64,000 nt of DNA from Theropithecus gelada (GCF_003255815.1 NC_037689.1:54549256-54613255), one strand, 5' to 3'; numbered from the stretch's first letter, positions 21,291 to 34,522 are shown. Made by a program: numbers and translations. Notes: a model not told the origin generated them from the letters alone.

Positions 21291-21876
21291 CTGCCAATGC
21301 CTGTGTTTGGGGGCCAATGTTCATTGAAATGGCAAATGATTTTTATGAGGAAACAGTTGAATGAGTTCTGTGTGTTTTTGGAAGCATGATTTAGGCAATT
21401 CAAACTGAGGTGAGTCATCAAGTGGCTACATATAGGTTGTGAAACCAGGAGTCCAGCAAACCACAAAGCTCTTAGAAAAAATAGCTGGGACACTTTGAGA
21501 GGGCACAGTCTATCACTGAGCAGTTTTATATCACTGATAAGATTGATTTATTTTTGCAATTTATCTAAATTCAGCCTTAAAATGTGAATATTCTTGCCAC
21601 ACTTCCGCTGTGTTTTCTCACAGATATAATATGTAAACCAGGGTACTAGTCAAAGCATACAAATGATTACTGAAGTGATTTATGAGAAATTAATCCATCA
21701 TGCAACACTGTACATGATATTCTATCTAATGACACTATTAAATAGGTAATTTTTAATATTGATAGGGCCTGAAATTCAGTTCAAAGTTAAGCCCTAATGA
21801 GGATTTATGAAAAATCATGGCTTGCTGTTATGGCAACATTAAAACAACAAATACAACTACTACATATATAATAGCA

Positions 21877-22105
21877 ATAACAACAGCTGCCATTATTTAC
21901 TGAGTACTTAGTGCCAGTCAATTTGCTAATCATTTAATATGCATTATATCATTTTTCACTACAACAGATCAGGGTAACAGAGATTAGTATGATGAGGAAA
22001 TGGAAACAGAAAAATTAGGTGACTTGCCAAAGGTCACAAAGGTAACTGGTGGTTCTGGGACTTAAAACCAGGTTGTTTGGATTCCAAAACACATCTTTAT
22101 CACAA
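21877..22105 (-). repeat. MIR element
   Basis: In reverse, it holds the MIR landmarks: CTGAGTACTTAGTGCCAG, GATGAGGAAATGGAAACAG, TGACTTGCCAAAGGTCACA and TTAAAACCAGG. Well preserved for a MIR. Confidence 0.75.
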
Positions 22106-22178
22106 TATGATCAATCTCTGTTAATGAAGAAAATGAATTAAGAGTCTAAGCAATAGCACTTTTACAAAATATCATAAC

Positions 22179-22482
22179 TTTTTTTTTTTCTGTTTTTTTG
22201 AAATGGAGTTTTGCTCTTGTTGCCCAGGCTGGAGTGCAGTGGTGGGATCTCAGTTCACTGCAGCCTCCGCCTCCTGGGTTCAAGCCATTCTCCTGCCTCA
22301 GCCTCCTGAGTAGCTGGGATTACAGGCACACGCCAGTACGCCTGGCTAATTTTTATGTTTTTAGTAGAGACAGGGTTTCAGCACGTTGGCCAGGCTGGTC
22401 TCAAACTCCTGACCTCAGGTGATCCACCTGCCTCGGCCTCCCAAAGTGCTGAGATTACAGGTGTGAGCCACTGTGTCAGGCC
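22179..22482 (-). mobile_element. Full-length Alu (AluS-like)
   Basis: Reverse-strand Alu with both arms, from the T tract to GTGTCAGGCC. Same orientation as DMD transcription, so it can provide polypyrimidine or cryptic acceptor sites only in the opposite sense. Open frames in it are spurious. Confidence 0.9.
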
Positions 22483-22729
22483 CTCATACAACTTCTTAAA
22501 AATAACTCAAATTACATTTTTTCTTAATTCCTACAAATTCAATCAATGGTTTGGAAGCTACTAGGAAAATACCTGGTCTTCACTACGTTGGTGAGTAGGA
22601 AATCAAAAGTCAAGTCTAAATAATGCACGCAAGTCACAGACACTGGTGTCACACTGAGGAAGATACCAATATACCAGAAAGACAGCAATGGGATACAGCC
22701 CGGATGGTAGCACAGACCCGATAAGCCCC

Positions 22730-22852
22730 CCATTCTCCATGATGTCCTTATTTCATACTGCATGTCTCTAGCAAAATATCTCATGTACCTCGTAAATATA
22801 TACACCTACTCTGTAGCCACAAAAAGTTAAAAAATATTTTTAAAAGATTTTT
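22730..22852 (+). mobile_element. L1 3'-end fragment
   Basis: CATTCTCCATGATGTCCTTATT, ATATCTCATGTACC and AAATATATACACCTACT match the 3' terminus of older primate L1 (L1PB/L1MA type), ending in an A-rich tail. Confidence 0.6.
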
Positions 22853-23279
22853 AAAAACACAGATACATAAACAGAAAAAAAAGTCAGAAGAAGCTGAGCA
22901 AAAAATAAAGCTAAGAAATTCTTTCTAAAGGCAGGCATGTCCCAAGTCCACCATTTGAACTCTATACCTTCTGTTAATCCTGTGATTTGCCTTTTATGTT
23001 AAATGTCAGCAAATTTAACATTCTTCACTATTACAGAATCCGTCACAGAAATGCTACATTGTGCATAGGATGCTCTGTTTAAGAAGACAAAAATGGATAT
23101 CATATGTACATGTATGTAGGTATTTTAGTTTTTAAAAGTCTCATTCTATAGCCTATTAAACAAAAGGTACTAGAGCTAAAAACATTAATCTTAATTCCTA
23201 CATTTAAAAAAATGGCCCTGGCAAAGACTGCTCGTCCTCCAATATGTATCTTTCTTCATCCTTTATATAGTATTAGAAA

Positions 23280-23712
23280 GTTTAGGGGACAATTTGGCTA
23301 TCTAGAAAAGTAACTCCAGTTCCCACTTTCCCTTGCAGTTAGATGTGGCATGTAACCAAATATTGGCCAGTTGGATATAATGCATGCAGCTTCATCATTA
23401 AGACCTAAAAGGGCATGGATATGCTCTCTTCTTTGTCCTCCCTCCCGAAGGTCGTGATACACACATGAAGCTGTGAGGTATCCTTGACCATGACTACGAA
23501 AGACAGCGTCCCAGGGAATGACCGAAAAACTAGGCAGAAGGACTATGGATCCTTGAATGAGCAGAGCCTTCCTACAAGGCCTTGATCACTCCCAACTACA
23601 CCAAATTTAAGAGAAATAACTCTGAAAGAGAAATAAACTCGTTTTTTCGTTCATCCATCCTTGTGTTTTTGTTAGTGCCACAAAACCTACAGCCATCTAA
23701 TACACTGATATA
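23280..23712 (+). mobile_element. Old LTR-like repeat (MLT1-type, uncertain)
   Basis: CTTTCCCTTGCAGTTAGATG, a GAGAAATAAACTC near-terminal polyadenylation-like motif and an ending of TCTAATACACTGATATA resemble an ancient MaLR/MLT LTR. The family call is tentative. Confidence 0.4.
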
Positions 23713-25539
23713 CTCTAAGTTTCTAGTAGCTGAGATTTTATTATAAAAAAAAGTATCTGTAAAAGCTTATATGTGATTTTAAAATAAACTTTCTACTGTA
23801 AAATCAGATGTCTCTCTAATACTAAACTCTCTCTCTGTCTGAAACATACTGTCAATGAAGTTTCCAGTCATTTTGCTTCATCATTTTTTTAAGCCACATA
23901 CCTTTAGATATTATGCTAACCTTTACATTGTAGGAAGGAAGGGACTCTGACCACATGCCTAACAGCATCGCGCAAAGATAATAAGCATTTACTAAATTGT
24001 TTGGGGTAATTTTAATTTCTCATTAAAGATCATTTGTGCTTCCAAATTCAGGTTTTATATAAAATTTGTTTTAACCAATCAATACCTTGAAAATGGAGTA
24101 ACATGACATAAAATATTCATAATTTTAAATATATGCCTTCCCAACATTCCTACTCATATTTCATATGTGATATGTGATTCACATATATATATAGTATACA
24201 AACTTATATGTGGGTGTGTGTATGTTTTCTTCCTCTAATTTCTCTAATTCTACTATTTATATCTTTGGGTATACATTTACTTTCTAACTTATGTTATATT
24301 TTATTCCTTTATTTTTTCCTGCACTTCACCTGAGAGTTTCTGTCTCGGCTATTATAATCCACAAAATAGAACCTTTCTTGTAAAATCAAGAAGAAAAAGA
24401 AACAAGCATTGTTATGGCAAATTCTCCTAAACCAATGGAAGGTCAGAGAGAAAATAATAGAAGATTTAGAGAAACGTACCCAGAACAATTTAGTAACCCA
24501 ATATAAAAGATTTATTTTTAAAAGTAACAGTTTATAATAAAATTTTGATAAACATCAATTAAAAAAACTTTCTCAGAAATTTATTGGATGGCATGCGAAC
24601 AATGTCCAGCCTAGTGATTTCTTTGTTCATATTGTTTCATATAATACTTACAACCACTCTAAAAAGAGGACCTATTTCCAAGATGAGGAGAAAATCGAAG
24701 TCACACCTATGAGGTGTGGGAGGAATAATGGGATCCCCAGTAAACCAACTGACATTCCTTGGCTGACAGAGATTCATAGAGTCCAGAGAAGAAGGATGAA
24801 CATAATAATTTTATACTGTTTGGGCGATGTTTCAATAATTTTAAATGTCGGTAGCTGGCTGGAATTCATATGAGTCGGTAATTGAAACAAGGGATTTTCT
24901 TAAAGTACTAAATTCAATTTAAAATAGAATAGTTACAAAATGTCTCAGAAGACCAAATTCTTAATGTTATTTTCCTTAATCCTAAGTTTAACAATTGTAT
25001 TAATTTTCAAATAGGCCTCATGCAAAAACACCAAGTCTTATTTATTTTAACCAGTAATTTATAAATAGGAAAAAAATGATTCATTCGGCTATACTTTTAA
25101 AATAAAAACAAATCAGAAGTAAACTGCTTTAGACAAGTGGTTTTTACTTATCAAAAAAATCAAAACAGAATACATATACCTTGTGAAAACATATTATTTC
25201 AAATTGACATATACTTCCACTTAAATAATATTCCTCTAGAATGACTGTAGTCTATAGAGTTTGGAATAGCATATACGAATTATTCAATTGTGAGCTATGA
25301 AGAAAAACTAAACATATGTATTCCTATGTAACCAGTTTCAGAATTTTGTTTTTTTTCTTGAGTCGTCATGTATAATATTCTTAGCTATGTACTCATTTAT
25401 TCCATAAGTCTATATATAAAGAAATTAGAAGTTAGCACAATAGATTTCCTCAAAATATAGAAACTTATCTACAGTTACACCAATCCTAGCTTCTCCGCTT
25501 CATATTTCAGTGAAAATCTTATTCTTCCTGTTATATAAT
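23713..25539. other. Intron 9 sequence, mostly unassigned
   Basis: AT-rich. A weak reverse-strand MIR remnant lies at about 24600-24720 (CAAGATGAGGAGAAAATCGAAGTCAC). A TA/TG-rich patch lies at 24183-24225. No gene is supported. Confidence 0.45.
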
Positions 25540-25769
25540 CCAAGACTCCTTAAACTTTTTTCTGTAAAGGGCTAAATAGGTATCTTCAATTTTGCAGACC
25601 ACTAAAGGCCAGTTGCCCCCACTCAGCTCCATCACTGCAAATTGTAGCCCCAAAGCAGAAGGAGACAATACATAAGTGAATAAACTGGATGTGTTCCAAT
25701 AAAACTTTATTTACAAAAAACAGGTAGCAAGTCTATTTTCACCCTCAGGCCGCAGATTGCTATCTCCTG
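25540..25769. mobile_element. Non-autonomous DNA transposon (hAT-like MITE)
   Basis: CTGTAAAGGGCTAAATAGG, GTTCCAATAAAACTTTATTTACAAAAA and an inverted-terminus pair (CTTAAACTTT... and ...AGATTGCTATCTCCTG) match a common mammalian element whose consensus ends are CAGGGGTCGGCAAACT. The family name is not certain. Confidence 0.55.
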
Positions 25770-25969
25770 ATAATAAAATTGCTTCCCACATTTAATCTAA
25801 TTTCTGTGCACTTCTCACTATTGATTATCTTTCCTCTCCCCAATCTCTCCCCTTCCAATTGATTCTCCTCAGTCACTTTCCCACTCTATTGCATGTTCAA
25901 GCTACCATCTCTAAAATCTCACTGCCCTCCCCTGTCCTACTTCCATCACTGTATATAACAATGTCTCAA

Positions 25970-26310
25970 AGAAATCATGCTGCATAGGCCGGGCGCGGTG
26001 GCTCAAGCCTGTAATCCCAGCACTTTGGGAGGCCGAGACGGGCGGATCACAAGGTCAGGAGATCGAGACCATCCTGGCTAACCCGGTGAAACCCCGTCTC
26101 TACTAAAAAAAATACAAAAAACTAGCCGGGCGAGGTGGCGGGCGCCTGTAGTCCCAGCTACTCTGGAGGCTGAGGCAGGAGAATGGCGTGAACCCGGGAG
26201 GCGGAGCTTGCAGTGAGCTGAGATCCGGCCACTGCACTCCAGCCTGGGCGACAGAGCGAGACTCCGTCTCAAAAAAAAAAAAAAAAAAAAAAAAGAAATC
26301 ATGCTGCATA
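25970..26310 (+). mobile_element. Young full-length AluY (AluYR-like) with intact target-site duplication
   Basis: The Alu body is 25987-26293. A perfect 17 bp direct repeat AGAAATCATGCTGCATA flanks it (25970-25986 and 26294-26310). It is nearly consensus, with many intact CpGs. The right arm reads GAGATCCGGCCACTGC where human AluY has GAGATCGCGCCACTGC. I associate this variant with the Old World monkey AluYR lineage. Antisense to DMD. Youngest dated insertion in the window. Confidence 0.92.
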
Positions 26311-26374
26311 AAACCAGTGTCTGCATTCAGGAAACTTTAAGTCTGTCTCACTTTGCAGTAAAATAAACATGAGA

Positions 26375-26545
26375 TCCAATTCAGGCTCTGGAATTTATAA
26401 GTAGTGTGTACTTGAACTTGGCCAAGTTTTTAAATTTCACACTCTTGGTACACGCCTGAAAATAGGTATGATACTAATTTAGAGGGTACATGTAAGGCTC
26501 ACAGATAACATACGGAGATTGTATTAACATTCAGCATCACCCCTT
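26375..26545 (+). repeat. MIR element
   Basis: CTCTGGAATTTATAAGTAG, ACTTGGCCAAGTTTTTAAAT and GAAAATAGGTATGATACTAAT follow MIR order; divergent. Confidence 0.6.
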
Positions 26546-27796
26546 GCCATTCAACTTTTATAAAATCATTTTCACTGCCTCATTGTCCTTATTTAGTGCA
26601 ACCCAGATTAGCGAAGAACTAACAACAACAAAGAGGAGTTTGGTTCAATTAGATTTTAGATTGTAAAAATATTCTACTAAATTGACACATCTTTTCTAAC
26701 TAGGTCAATTTTCTCCAAAGACATTGGCTATATTCACCTCCTTCAAGTACACCAGCTGCTTGGATTATCTCATTACCTTTCACATATATCACTAAATTCT
26801 GTGTGCTTTCTCTCTAATTATGTCACATACCTTTGTCTTTTTTCCTTATTCCTTAAACAAAGATGTGGTATAGCCTTCAGAAAAGAGACAAATCCTTATG
26901 GGAGAATTAATGGGTAACTCCTTGTCTCTACTTCTTGGGCATCTATAAGTGCTTGTGTGGGTTAGTTTCATTATTAAAATTAGTGAAATAATATAAATAA
27001 CTAGTGAGCTAATTAGGAAGACAATTTTAAGAGTGTGATTGTGGAAATGGGGAAGTTCTTTTATGACAGGTGATGTAGCCTCTTGGAAGCCTCACAACAG
27101 TAGGCAGTTTATTTTGTTCACTGCCTGACATATAGTATAACATACTAGATGTTTGTTGAATAAAATAATGAATCGCGTAGCATATGACATGCAAGAATAT
27201 TCCATCTTACTTTATATTAATATGAGGACTGTTTTTTTTTTTTTTTTTTCCTAAGAGAATTAGGCCAAAGCATCTTTCCATGACGACAGAGCAGGGAGAA
27301 GAAATGATAAATCCCACTTCCATTTATTTCACTTACTGCCTTCTTCAATGCAGTGTTGGCTTCCCTATTCAAGGAAAGAGATTCTTAGTTAAGGACTTCA
27401 GAGCCTGTAATTTCAAAGAATGGTATTAATTCTTGGGAGGACTCTGGTAGATTTCATTAACAGATGCAAATTCTGACCTCCACCTCAAGGAAAGTAATAA
27501 AAGTCCTCTATATCCTGTTGATAAAGGTAAACCATAAGGTCCATGTGGAGAGTTGGCTGAAAGCAATGGGAAGTTCAATTTTATTATTGGTTCCTAATAG
27601 GAGTAATCATGCTTCAGGTTCTGTATCTCTGTGTCCCATGGACAATTAAAACTTTTGATCTCAGGGTTCATAGAACTGAGAAGAATGAAGTAAGTCTTTT
27701 GCATTTCAGAAAAATAAAAGTATGAAACCTTTTGATAAGTTGCCATCTCTTGTTATACCAATATTTCTTCTCATATTTTCAAGTAAAAAAAAAATT
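26546..27796. other. Intron 9 sequence, with one L2 tail
   Basis: 27100-27172 holds an L2 3' tail (TGCCTGACATATAGTA...GTTTGTTGAATAAA, plus strand). T18 tract at 27232-27250. The remainder is unassigned. Confidence 0.5.
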
Positions 27797-28085
27797 GGCT
27801 GGCGCGGTGGCTCATGCCTGTAATCCCAGCACTTTGGGAGGACGAGGTAGGTGTATCATTAGGTCAGGAGATCGAGACCATCCTGGCTAACACGGTGAAA
27901 CCCTGTCTCTACTACAAATACAAAAAATCAGCCGGGCATGGCGGTGGGCGACCGTAATCCCAGCTACTTGGGAGTCTGAGGCAGGAGAATGGTGTGAATC
28001 CTGGAGGCAGAGCTTGCAGTGAGCCAAGATCGCGCCACTGCACTCTAGCCTGGGCCACACAGCGAGACTTCATCTCAGAAAAAAC
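27797..28085 (+). mobile_element. Full-length Alu (AluY/S-like)
   Basis: Both arms are present, from GGCTGGCGCGGTGGCTC to AGACTTCATCTCAG; moderately diverged, with a short degenerate tail. Antisense to DMD. Confidence 0.9.
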
Positions 28086-29105
28086 AACTCAAAATCAGGG
28101 TGGGCTAAGTGATAAGAGCAATCACTTCTGATTTGGTGAAGATACTAAAAGAGGGCTAAAGGATATGTACAGGTATGTGTATATTACAAACTGAGGCAAT
28201 GGAAGCAAGAGTAGAAAAGCAAAACAGAACCCTAAGTGAGGTTAACATAGAAAGTAAATGTCCTAAAGTCATAAACAGAGTCAAAACCTCACTGAAACTT
28301 TTCACCTGTAATATTTTTAAACAGATTTGACATTTCTTTCCATTTATTTTCTGTAGGTATATAATATTTTATAACTGACATATTTATAATGGGACTACCA
28401 CCAAATATCCATTTTGAAAATGCTCTCTTCACAGCATGAATATCTTATAAAATCTAGTCTCTTTCTTAATATTGTTAATACAGAATCTTCTTGAAAAAGT
28501 CAAGGTTCTCTGCTTTTGCAAATAATTTGAGAAATAACATAGTACTCACAGCCACTTGCCAACCCAAAAAAGTTAAGCATTTATCTAACACTTGACTTTT
28601 TCAAAAAGAAAGTATATAACTCAATCTTTTCAACTACTTTGCCATGAGATGTCCAGAACATTTGTATGTAGTAAAATAGATTTCCTAGGTTACTCTGATA
28701 TTACTGAAAAAGACTTTAAGTAGTCTACTACTTAAGATAACAGTCTATAAACACACTTCAGTGTTCATATGCATAGCAGCGCATCAAGAGCACCAGAAAC
28801 GCTAATAAATCAGAGAGAGGCCTGACATTATGCATCCTATTAAGGATCTCTGATTTTTCCAGGTAGATATCAAGTATCATATATCAAATTATCTGAAAAC
28901 CTGTATATTAAAAATTGGTAAAGTTTATTTCTTTCTTAATTCTTAAATAAGGCTATGATGAGACATTATAATATGTCCTTCTAGAACCCCAGTTCATCTC
29001 GTGTAACTCCTAAGTGAGTGCTATCCACTGTGTAGACTGTGCTTTAACCTATAAATGCTTTCTTCGTCGTCTAAATTCTTTTAGAATTTACCACCAGAAC
29101 AGAAG
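28086..29105. other. Intron 9 sequence without recognised elements
   Basis: AT-rich intron; nothing recognised. Confidence 0.5.
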
Positions 29106-29109
29106 TATA

Positions 29110-29320
29110 GTGAATTAAGTGTTTACCATTTGTGAGGGATGGTGTAAGCACTCCACTAAATCATCTAATTTAACTTCACAACATAAGGGATGATTATTGT
29201 CTACATTTTACTATAAGGAGACCTGATTCATAATGGTTAGAAATTTGCCCAAGGCCGAAGAGCTACTAAAAAGCAGAGATGAGAAATGAATTCAGTATCT
29301 GTCTCACAAAATCCTGAATA
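29110..29320 (-). repeat. MIR element
   Basis: In reverse: GTGTTTACCATTTGTGAGGG, CATCTAATTTAACTTCACAAC, AAATTTGCCCAAGGCCGAAGAGCT blocks of MIR. Confidence 0.65.
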
Positions 29321-31399
29321 TTAACTTGTTGCCAGACTTTTTTCCTAACAACTCAAGGGAAAGAAACACTTCCCAGAGACAGCTAGATTTATAAAGTTTC
29401 ATTTAAAAATCAAAATATAATAATGTGTCATATTTTATGTGAATGTGATTATAAGTCTCTCATACACTCACAGAACTGTTGATAGAATTCTTTGATTCAT
29501 CCAGTCTTTTTCACCCTCAGAACTTTCTGTGACCAATTTTATATGTTTATAATATGACTGGATATGGTATATAATTTTTGCATTCTAAACAGATAACGTG
29601 TCCGTATAAAAATAAAAAATGAACTACCATGAGCTTTACTAGTACAACGCCTTGAAATTTACTCACATTTTAAATTTAAATCAGTACATAAAATATAGAT
29701 ACAATGAAATACGCAGCAAATATTACTGGGATTTTGTTGGTATATCATCATACCCGAAACATATGTCAAAATTTAAAACACACCTATGGGTACATTTCAA
29801 CTTATTTGCTCTACTTTGGAAAGCAAAAATGGAAAGAAACAGAATAAACAGAAATGCCTTTTTGTCACATAGTGAGATAATCAATACTATGTTTAAAGAC
29901 AAAGTTTCCTAATATTTTCAAAATAGTCTCTAGTGGAATCAGCTACCATATTCTTGATTAGTATAATACTTACAAATTTCCTACAAAATCACTACATATC
30001 TATTTGAAAGTTTTCATATATAGGCTTTATATTATACTAAAAAGGTCATCAAATTATTGCCACACCCATAAATTATGTTAAACTCCAAATATGAAAGTAC
30101 GGCAGCTATTCAAAACCTTAACATAAAGCTAAATTAAAATCATGCAAACTGAGTAGAAAAGGAAAGCCAGATACGTGTTGGGTCTGCAGAAACTATCAAT
30201 CGGGAAAAGGGAAGCCATTTAAGGTGGAAGAGAAATCGTTACAAGTATGCTTAGAATTTCCTGATTTAGAAATATTGGGACAAAATACAATCCTACCTGT
30301 TAAGCTTTTCAGATAACACTGTGCGTAGGCCTGAAAGTACATGCATGACATTTGTTTGAAAGGATTGTGATTGCCTTGTAAACTTCTTTTACAATATTAT
30401 TAACACGGGTTGTTCCAAATAGTTGGCCAGCATTGCTTATTTCTCCCACTGCCCTAGAACAACCATAAACTTCCAATTATTCTGGGAGTAGTTTATCAGA
30501 GTACAGATTATCTGGAGGTCTTATTTCTATTTCATTTGGCCTTTTCACAGCTCATTAGTACCTCAACAAGAAAGTTAAAGCAAAGGATGGAAAGGCTGCA
30601 GAATTTCTAAACAAACAAATTTGCTCCTTGTCAGCAGCATATACAGAAAAGCATTTATAGATGTGAGAAAAACTAAAATGGTATAAACAAAGATATTTAA
30701 TGTATACTGTGGCAATTTTCCTTGAGTGATTCTTCCCTCTGTATTGTCTAAAATATTGACTGAATTGACTGTAGGTTTTGGCATCCAACAGAGCTGAAAA
30801 TCCTTTGTTTTTAGCATGTAATTGACCATCTTTAGCGGTATCACCTGCCACTGAGCAATGTATAACATTAGTTGCCAATATATTGCCTATTTTTCAATGT
30901 GAAGACAAAAACTGAAAAGCAAATTTTCAAAGGAAGCTTTATGACAACCTTGAGTGGAGTCTACTAGAAAGCTTGTTTGATTTTAGGCTTGCCAATGCAT
31001 TTGATGCCATCAGCACAGGGATATCTATCTTTGTCTTGGGAAGAAATAAGAAAATCAAAAAATTGAGGCTCTTTTATTATCTACTCATTAGAGCTGATAT
31101 ATTCTCAAACATGAAAATCATAAGGTGCTACATCCATTATTTTGCTTTTTAATAAGCATGTAAGATATTCATAATCCATTGGTAAGCTTATCTTTGTCTA
31201 GCCTGTCTAGTGGCAATTTAACAAGTAAGATAAAAACTTCAAATAGATAATTTTTTATAAAATTATTTTAATTACAGATTTGCCAGGTAGAAGAGCAACT
31301 GGCAAAAGAGACTTTATACATTCAATGCATCATAACTTTATTTTGTAGAGAAGAGCTTGGAAATCATATGGAATTTTGGCTCTGTTACTTATTACAAAT
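29321..31399. other. Intron 9 sequence without recognised elements
   Basis: Unique AT-rich intron. Two overlapping minus-strand open frames of about 100 codons at 30555-30878 have no recognisable motif, and I treat them as chance. Confidence 0.5.
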
Positions 31400-32590
31400 A
31401 GTATTGCTTTAACAAATGTTTATTAAGCAACTACAAAGGGCCAGGCACTATTTCAGGCAATGATGGTATAGCCATATACAATAGACAAAAATCTAAGTTC
31501 TCATTCAGTGAATCACATCAGTGAAGGCATGCTAATCAAGAGAAGTAAGTAAAATAGAAGGATGTAAGTGTTATGAAGAAAATGAAGCAAGGAAGGGGAA
31601 CTGAAAGTGCTAGGGGAGGGGACATTGTAGATTTAACTAGGATGATCAGGGAAAATATCATTGAGTGGGTATCCTTTGAGAAAAAGATTTAAAGATATGA
31701 GAGAGAAAACCATGTGAGTATGTGGAGGAAATGTGTTCCAGGTAGAAGCATCTACGACTGCAGTGGAATGAGAAAGGATAACAATGGTGGAAAAGGAAGT
31801 CAGAGAAGAAATATAGAGAAAGGAGGAGGTGATTGTGCATAGGCTTATAAAACAGCAGACTGCATTTTACTGAATGACTGGCAAGGCATGGGAAGGTTTT
31901 CAGCAGAAGAGTGATGTGATCTGCCTTACATTTTAACAGGACTATCTGGCAGACAAAATGGATTCCAGTTAAGGCAAGGCCAAAGCAGGCAGGCCTGTTT
32001 AACAGGCTATTTCACTAATTTAGACCAGAGATGATGGTGGTAGCAATGTAAGTAGTCAGAAGTGATCAGATTCTGGATATACACTTAGTCAAGGTGGACC
32101 TGGCCTAGTTTTCTAATCTTCTAACAACATCAGGTGTGAGAAAGAATAAGACTAAGTGTGACTCCAAGGTGTTCAGTTGGGGCAACTGGACGGATATAGT
32201 GAAACCTTACTGAAACAGGAAAAGCTACTGATGAAGCAGATTTGAGTGTTAGCAAATTTAGTTTTGCATAGAGTAAATTTGAATTGACTAGGAATGTATA
32301 GAAAGTTGTGTATGTAAGTTTGGAGTTTGGCAGAAAGCTCTGAGCTGGGGGTAAACATTTGGGAGGCATCAACTTACAGACAATATTTGATGCCAGGAGG
32401 CTAGATAAGATCATCAAGAAAATGAGTGTGGTCTAAGAACCAACCCCTGGTTACTGCGATATCAGGAATTTGTGCTGATGGGGAAGAACCAGAAAATTAA
32501 AATGAAAGCAGGTGCCAGAAAAACAGAAAGAAAACCTGGAATGTGTGGTTCCTTAGAAATCAAAGAGGAAGGAGTAAATGCATGTCTCAA
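31400..32590 (-). mobile_element. L2 LINE, about 1.2 kb, reverse
   Basis: Long reverse-oriented L2: TTTATTAAGCAACTAC...GGGCCAGGCACTATTTCAGGC at the 3' end, then AGTGTTATGAAGAAAATGAAGCAAGG, GTGTTCCAGGTAGAAGCA, GAGTGATGTGATCTGCCTTAC, AGAGATGATGGTGGTAG and GACTCCAAGGTGTTCAG in the order of the L2 consensus complement. Frames are broken. Same orientation as DMD; one of the longest old LINE relics here. Confidence 0.7.
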
Positions 32591-32829
32591 ATCCTCCTAC
32601 ATTTACTTATGTTACTTAGGTAGTACATATAAGGAATATCAAATTGTGGCTAGCAGATTGTAAAAACTTAAATGTTCGTTGAGCAAATTACGTGTCATTT
32701 CATAACCCAACCAACATATATCAGGATACTGGTTGTGATATATGCAAATACATTTGGCAACTGAGTGTTACCAATATGTTATCAAACATGCTACAGAAGT
32801 GTAGTGTACATAGAATTTAAAATATGGGC

Positions 32830-33016
32830 TCTGGAACCAAAATATCTAAACTCAAATTCTTTTCTGTACCAGTGAACCTTAGTGTTCTCACCTGAAAATG
32901 GACATAACAAGAATATAAACTCCTAGCATTGGTAAGATAAATTAAACATGTTAATAATATACATACAGCATGGAAGAACCTGGTCTACAGTAAATTCTCA
33001 ATAAATTTTGTTATTG
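32830..33016 (+). repeat. MIR element
   Basis: GGGCTCTGGAACCAAAATAT, CTCACCTGAAAATGGACATAA and CTCAATAAATTTTGTTATTG fit MIR. Confidence 0.65.
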
Positions 33017-33737
33017 CACTGATTAAAGGAAAATTAAGAAGCAATATCTTATGTATTCAATACTAAGATGAATACATATTGTGCATTCACGTATCAACTA
33101 TGTATTAATCACTCACTTAGATCACAATGGATATAAATAATAAAACAGCTGCCTTCAAGGAAATCATAGTCCAGTGGAGGAAACCTACAAGTAAGCGAAA
33201 AATGTATGTGCTCTCATAAGAACACATCCAAGAAGAAATGGAAGCACTGAAAAGGGAGATGAAATACGATCTGAGAAGTAGGAATTTTTACACACTACCA
33301 AGACCGTGTCAAGTTAGTGTCTTCCCTTATGGCAGCATGTCTAATACACTTAGTGTTGCTTCATCAATGTGTTTTCCCAGTAATCTTTTGGGAGGATTGA
33401 CAGTCAAACCATGAAAATTGTTACTACATTTATATTTATGAAAGATCATTCTGGATGCAGTGTGGAGAATGATCTTCGGAAGATGAGGGCAGTAAGACCA
33501 GCTAGATATCCAGTGAACGGCAGTATGTAATAGTCAGAACCTGACTGTTACTGTAGGCACTCAAGAACTGTTGAAAAAATGAATTGATGAGATATATACT
33601 GAGAGTTTCAACAAAACGGTAGAAGTAGGGAAAGAGGAGGAGATGACAGACTTCTGACATATAGGACCTTAGAATGTATTGGATTTGCACACTATAAATA
33701 TGAAGAGGATAGTTGTTGAGAATGATGCCTGGGTGTC
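33017..33737. other. Intron 9 sequence, mostly unassigned
   Basis: A faint reverse L2-like patch lies around 33120-33220; nothing else recognised. Confidence 0.4.
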
Positions 33738-34170
33738 TTTTATTATTATTATACTTTAAGTTCTGGGATACATGTGCTGAACGTGCAGGTTTGTTACATA
33801 GGTATACATGTGCCATAGTGGTTTGCTGCACCCATCAACCCGTCATCTAGGTTTTAAGCCCTGCATGCATTAGGTATTTGTCCTAATGCTCTCCCTCTCC
33901 TTGCCTCCCACCCCCCAACAGGCCATGGTATGTGATGATCCCCTCCCTGTGTCCATGTGTTCTAATTGTTCAACTCCCACTTATGAGTGAGAACATACAG
34001 CATTTGGTTTTCTGTTCCTGTGTTAGTTTGCTGAGAATGATGGTTTCCAGTTCCATGCATGTTCCTGCAAACGACATGAGCTCATTCTTTTTTATGGTTG
34101 CATAGTATTCCATGTATATGTGCCACATTTTCTTTATCCAGTCTATCACTGATGGGCATTTGGACTGGTT
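33738..34170 (-). mobile_element. L1 3' fragment (primate L1P type)
   Basis: Starts with TTTTATTATTATTATACTTTAAG, the complement of the L1 tail, and runs through the 3'UTR into the last part of ORF2 before truncation near 34170. It is 5'-truncated, 433 bp, moderately diverged. The ORF2 remnant contains stops. Confidence 0.85.
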
Positions 34171-34217
34171 ACAAGGTATAGACAATGGGTAAAATGAGGT
34201 AGAAAAAAAGCAAAGGT

Positions 34218-34522
34218 GGCTGGGCATGGTGGCCCATGCCTGTAATACCAGCACTTTGGGATGCCAAGACGGGTGGATCATTTGCAGTCAGGAGTTTGAG
34301 ACCAGCTTGGCCAACATGGTGAAACCCTGTCTCTACTAAAATTACAAAAATTAGCCAGGCATGGTGGTGGGTGCCTGTAGTCCCATCTACCTGGGAGGCT
34401 GAGGCAGTAGAATCGTTGAACCTGGGAGGCAGGGGTGCAGTGAGCTGAAATTGGGTCACTGAACTCTAACCTGGGCAACAGAGCAATACGCTGTCTCCAA
34501 AAAAAAAAAAAAAAAAAAAAAA
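34218..34522 (+). mobile_element. Full-length Alu (AluS-like)
   Basis: Both arms and an A22 tail are present. Flanked by AAAAAAAGCAAAG-like direct repeats (about 34203-34215 and 34516-34528). Antisense to DMD. Confidence 0.9.

Noticed and set aside
22198..22564. Plus-strand frames of 69-74 codons
   Set aside because: Antisense Alu translation with typical motifs; not genes.
26078..26326. Overlapping minus-strand frames of 68-82 codons
   Set aside because: These are antisense translations of the AluY at 25987-26293, starting in its A tail.
30555..30878. Two overlapping minus-strand frames of about 100 codons
   Set aside because: No recognisable motif, two frames open at once, AT-rich; most likely chance.
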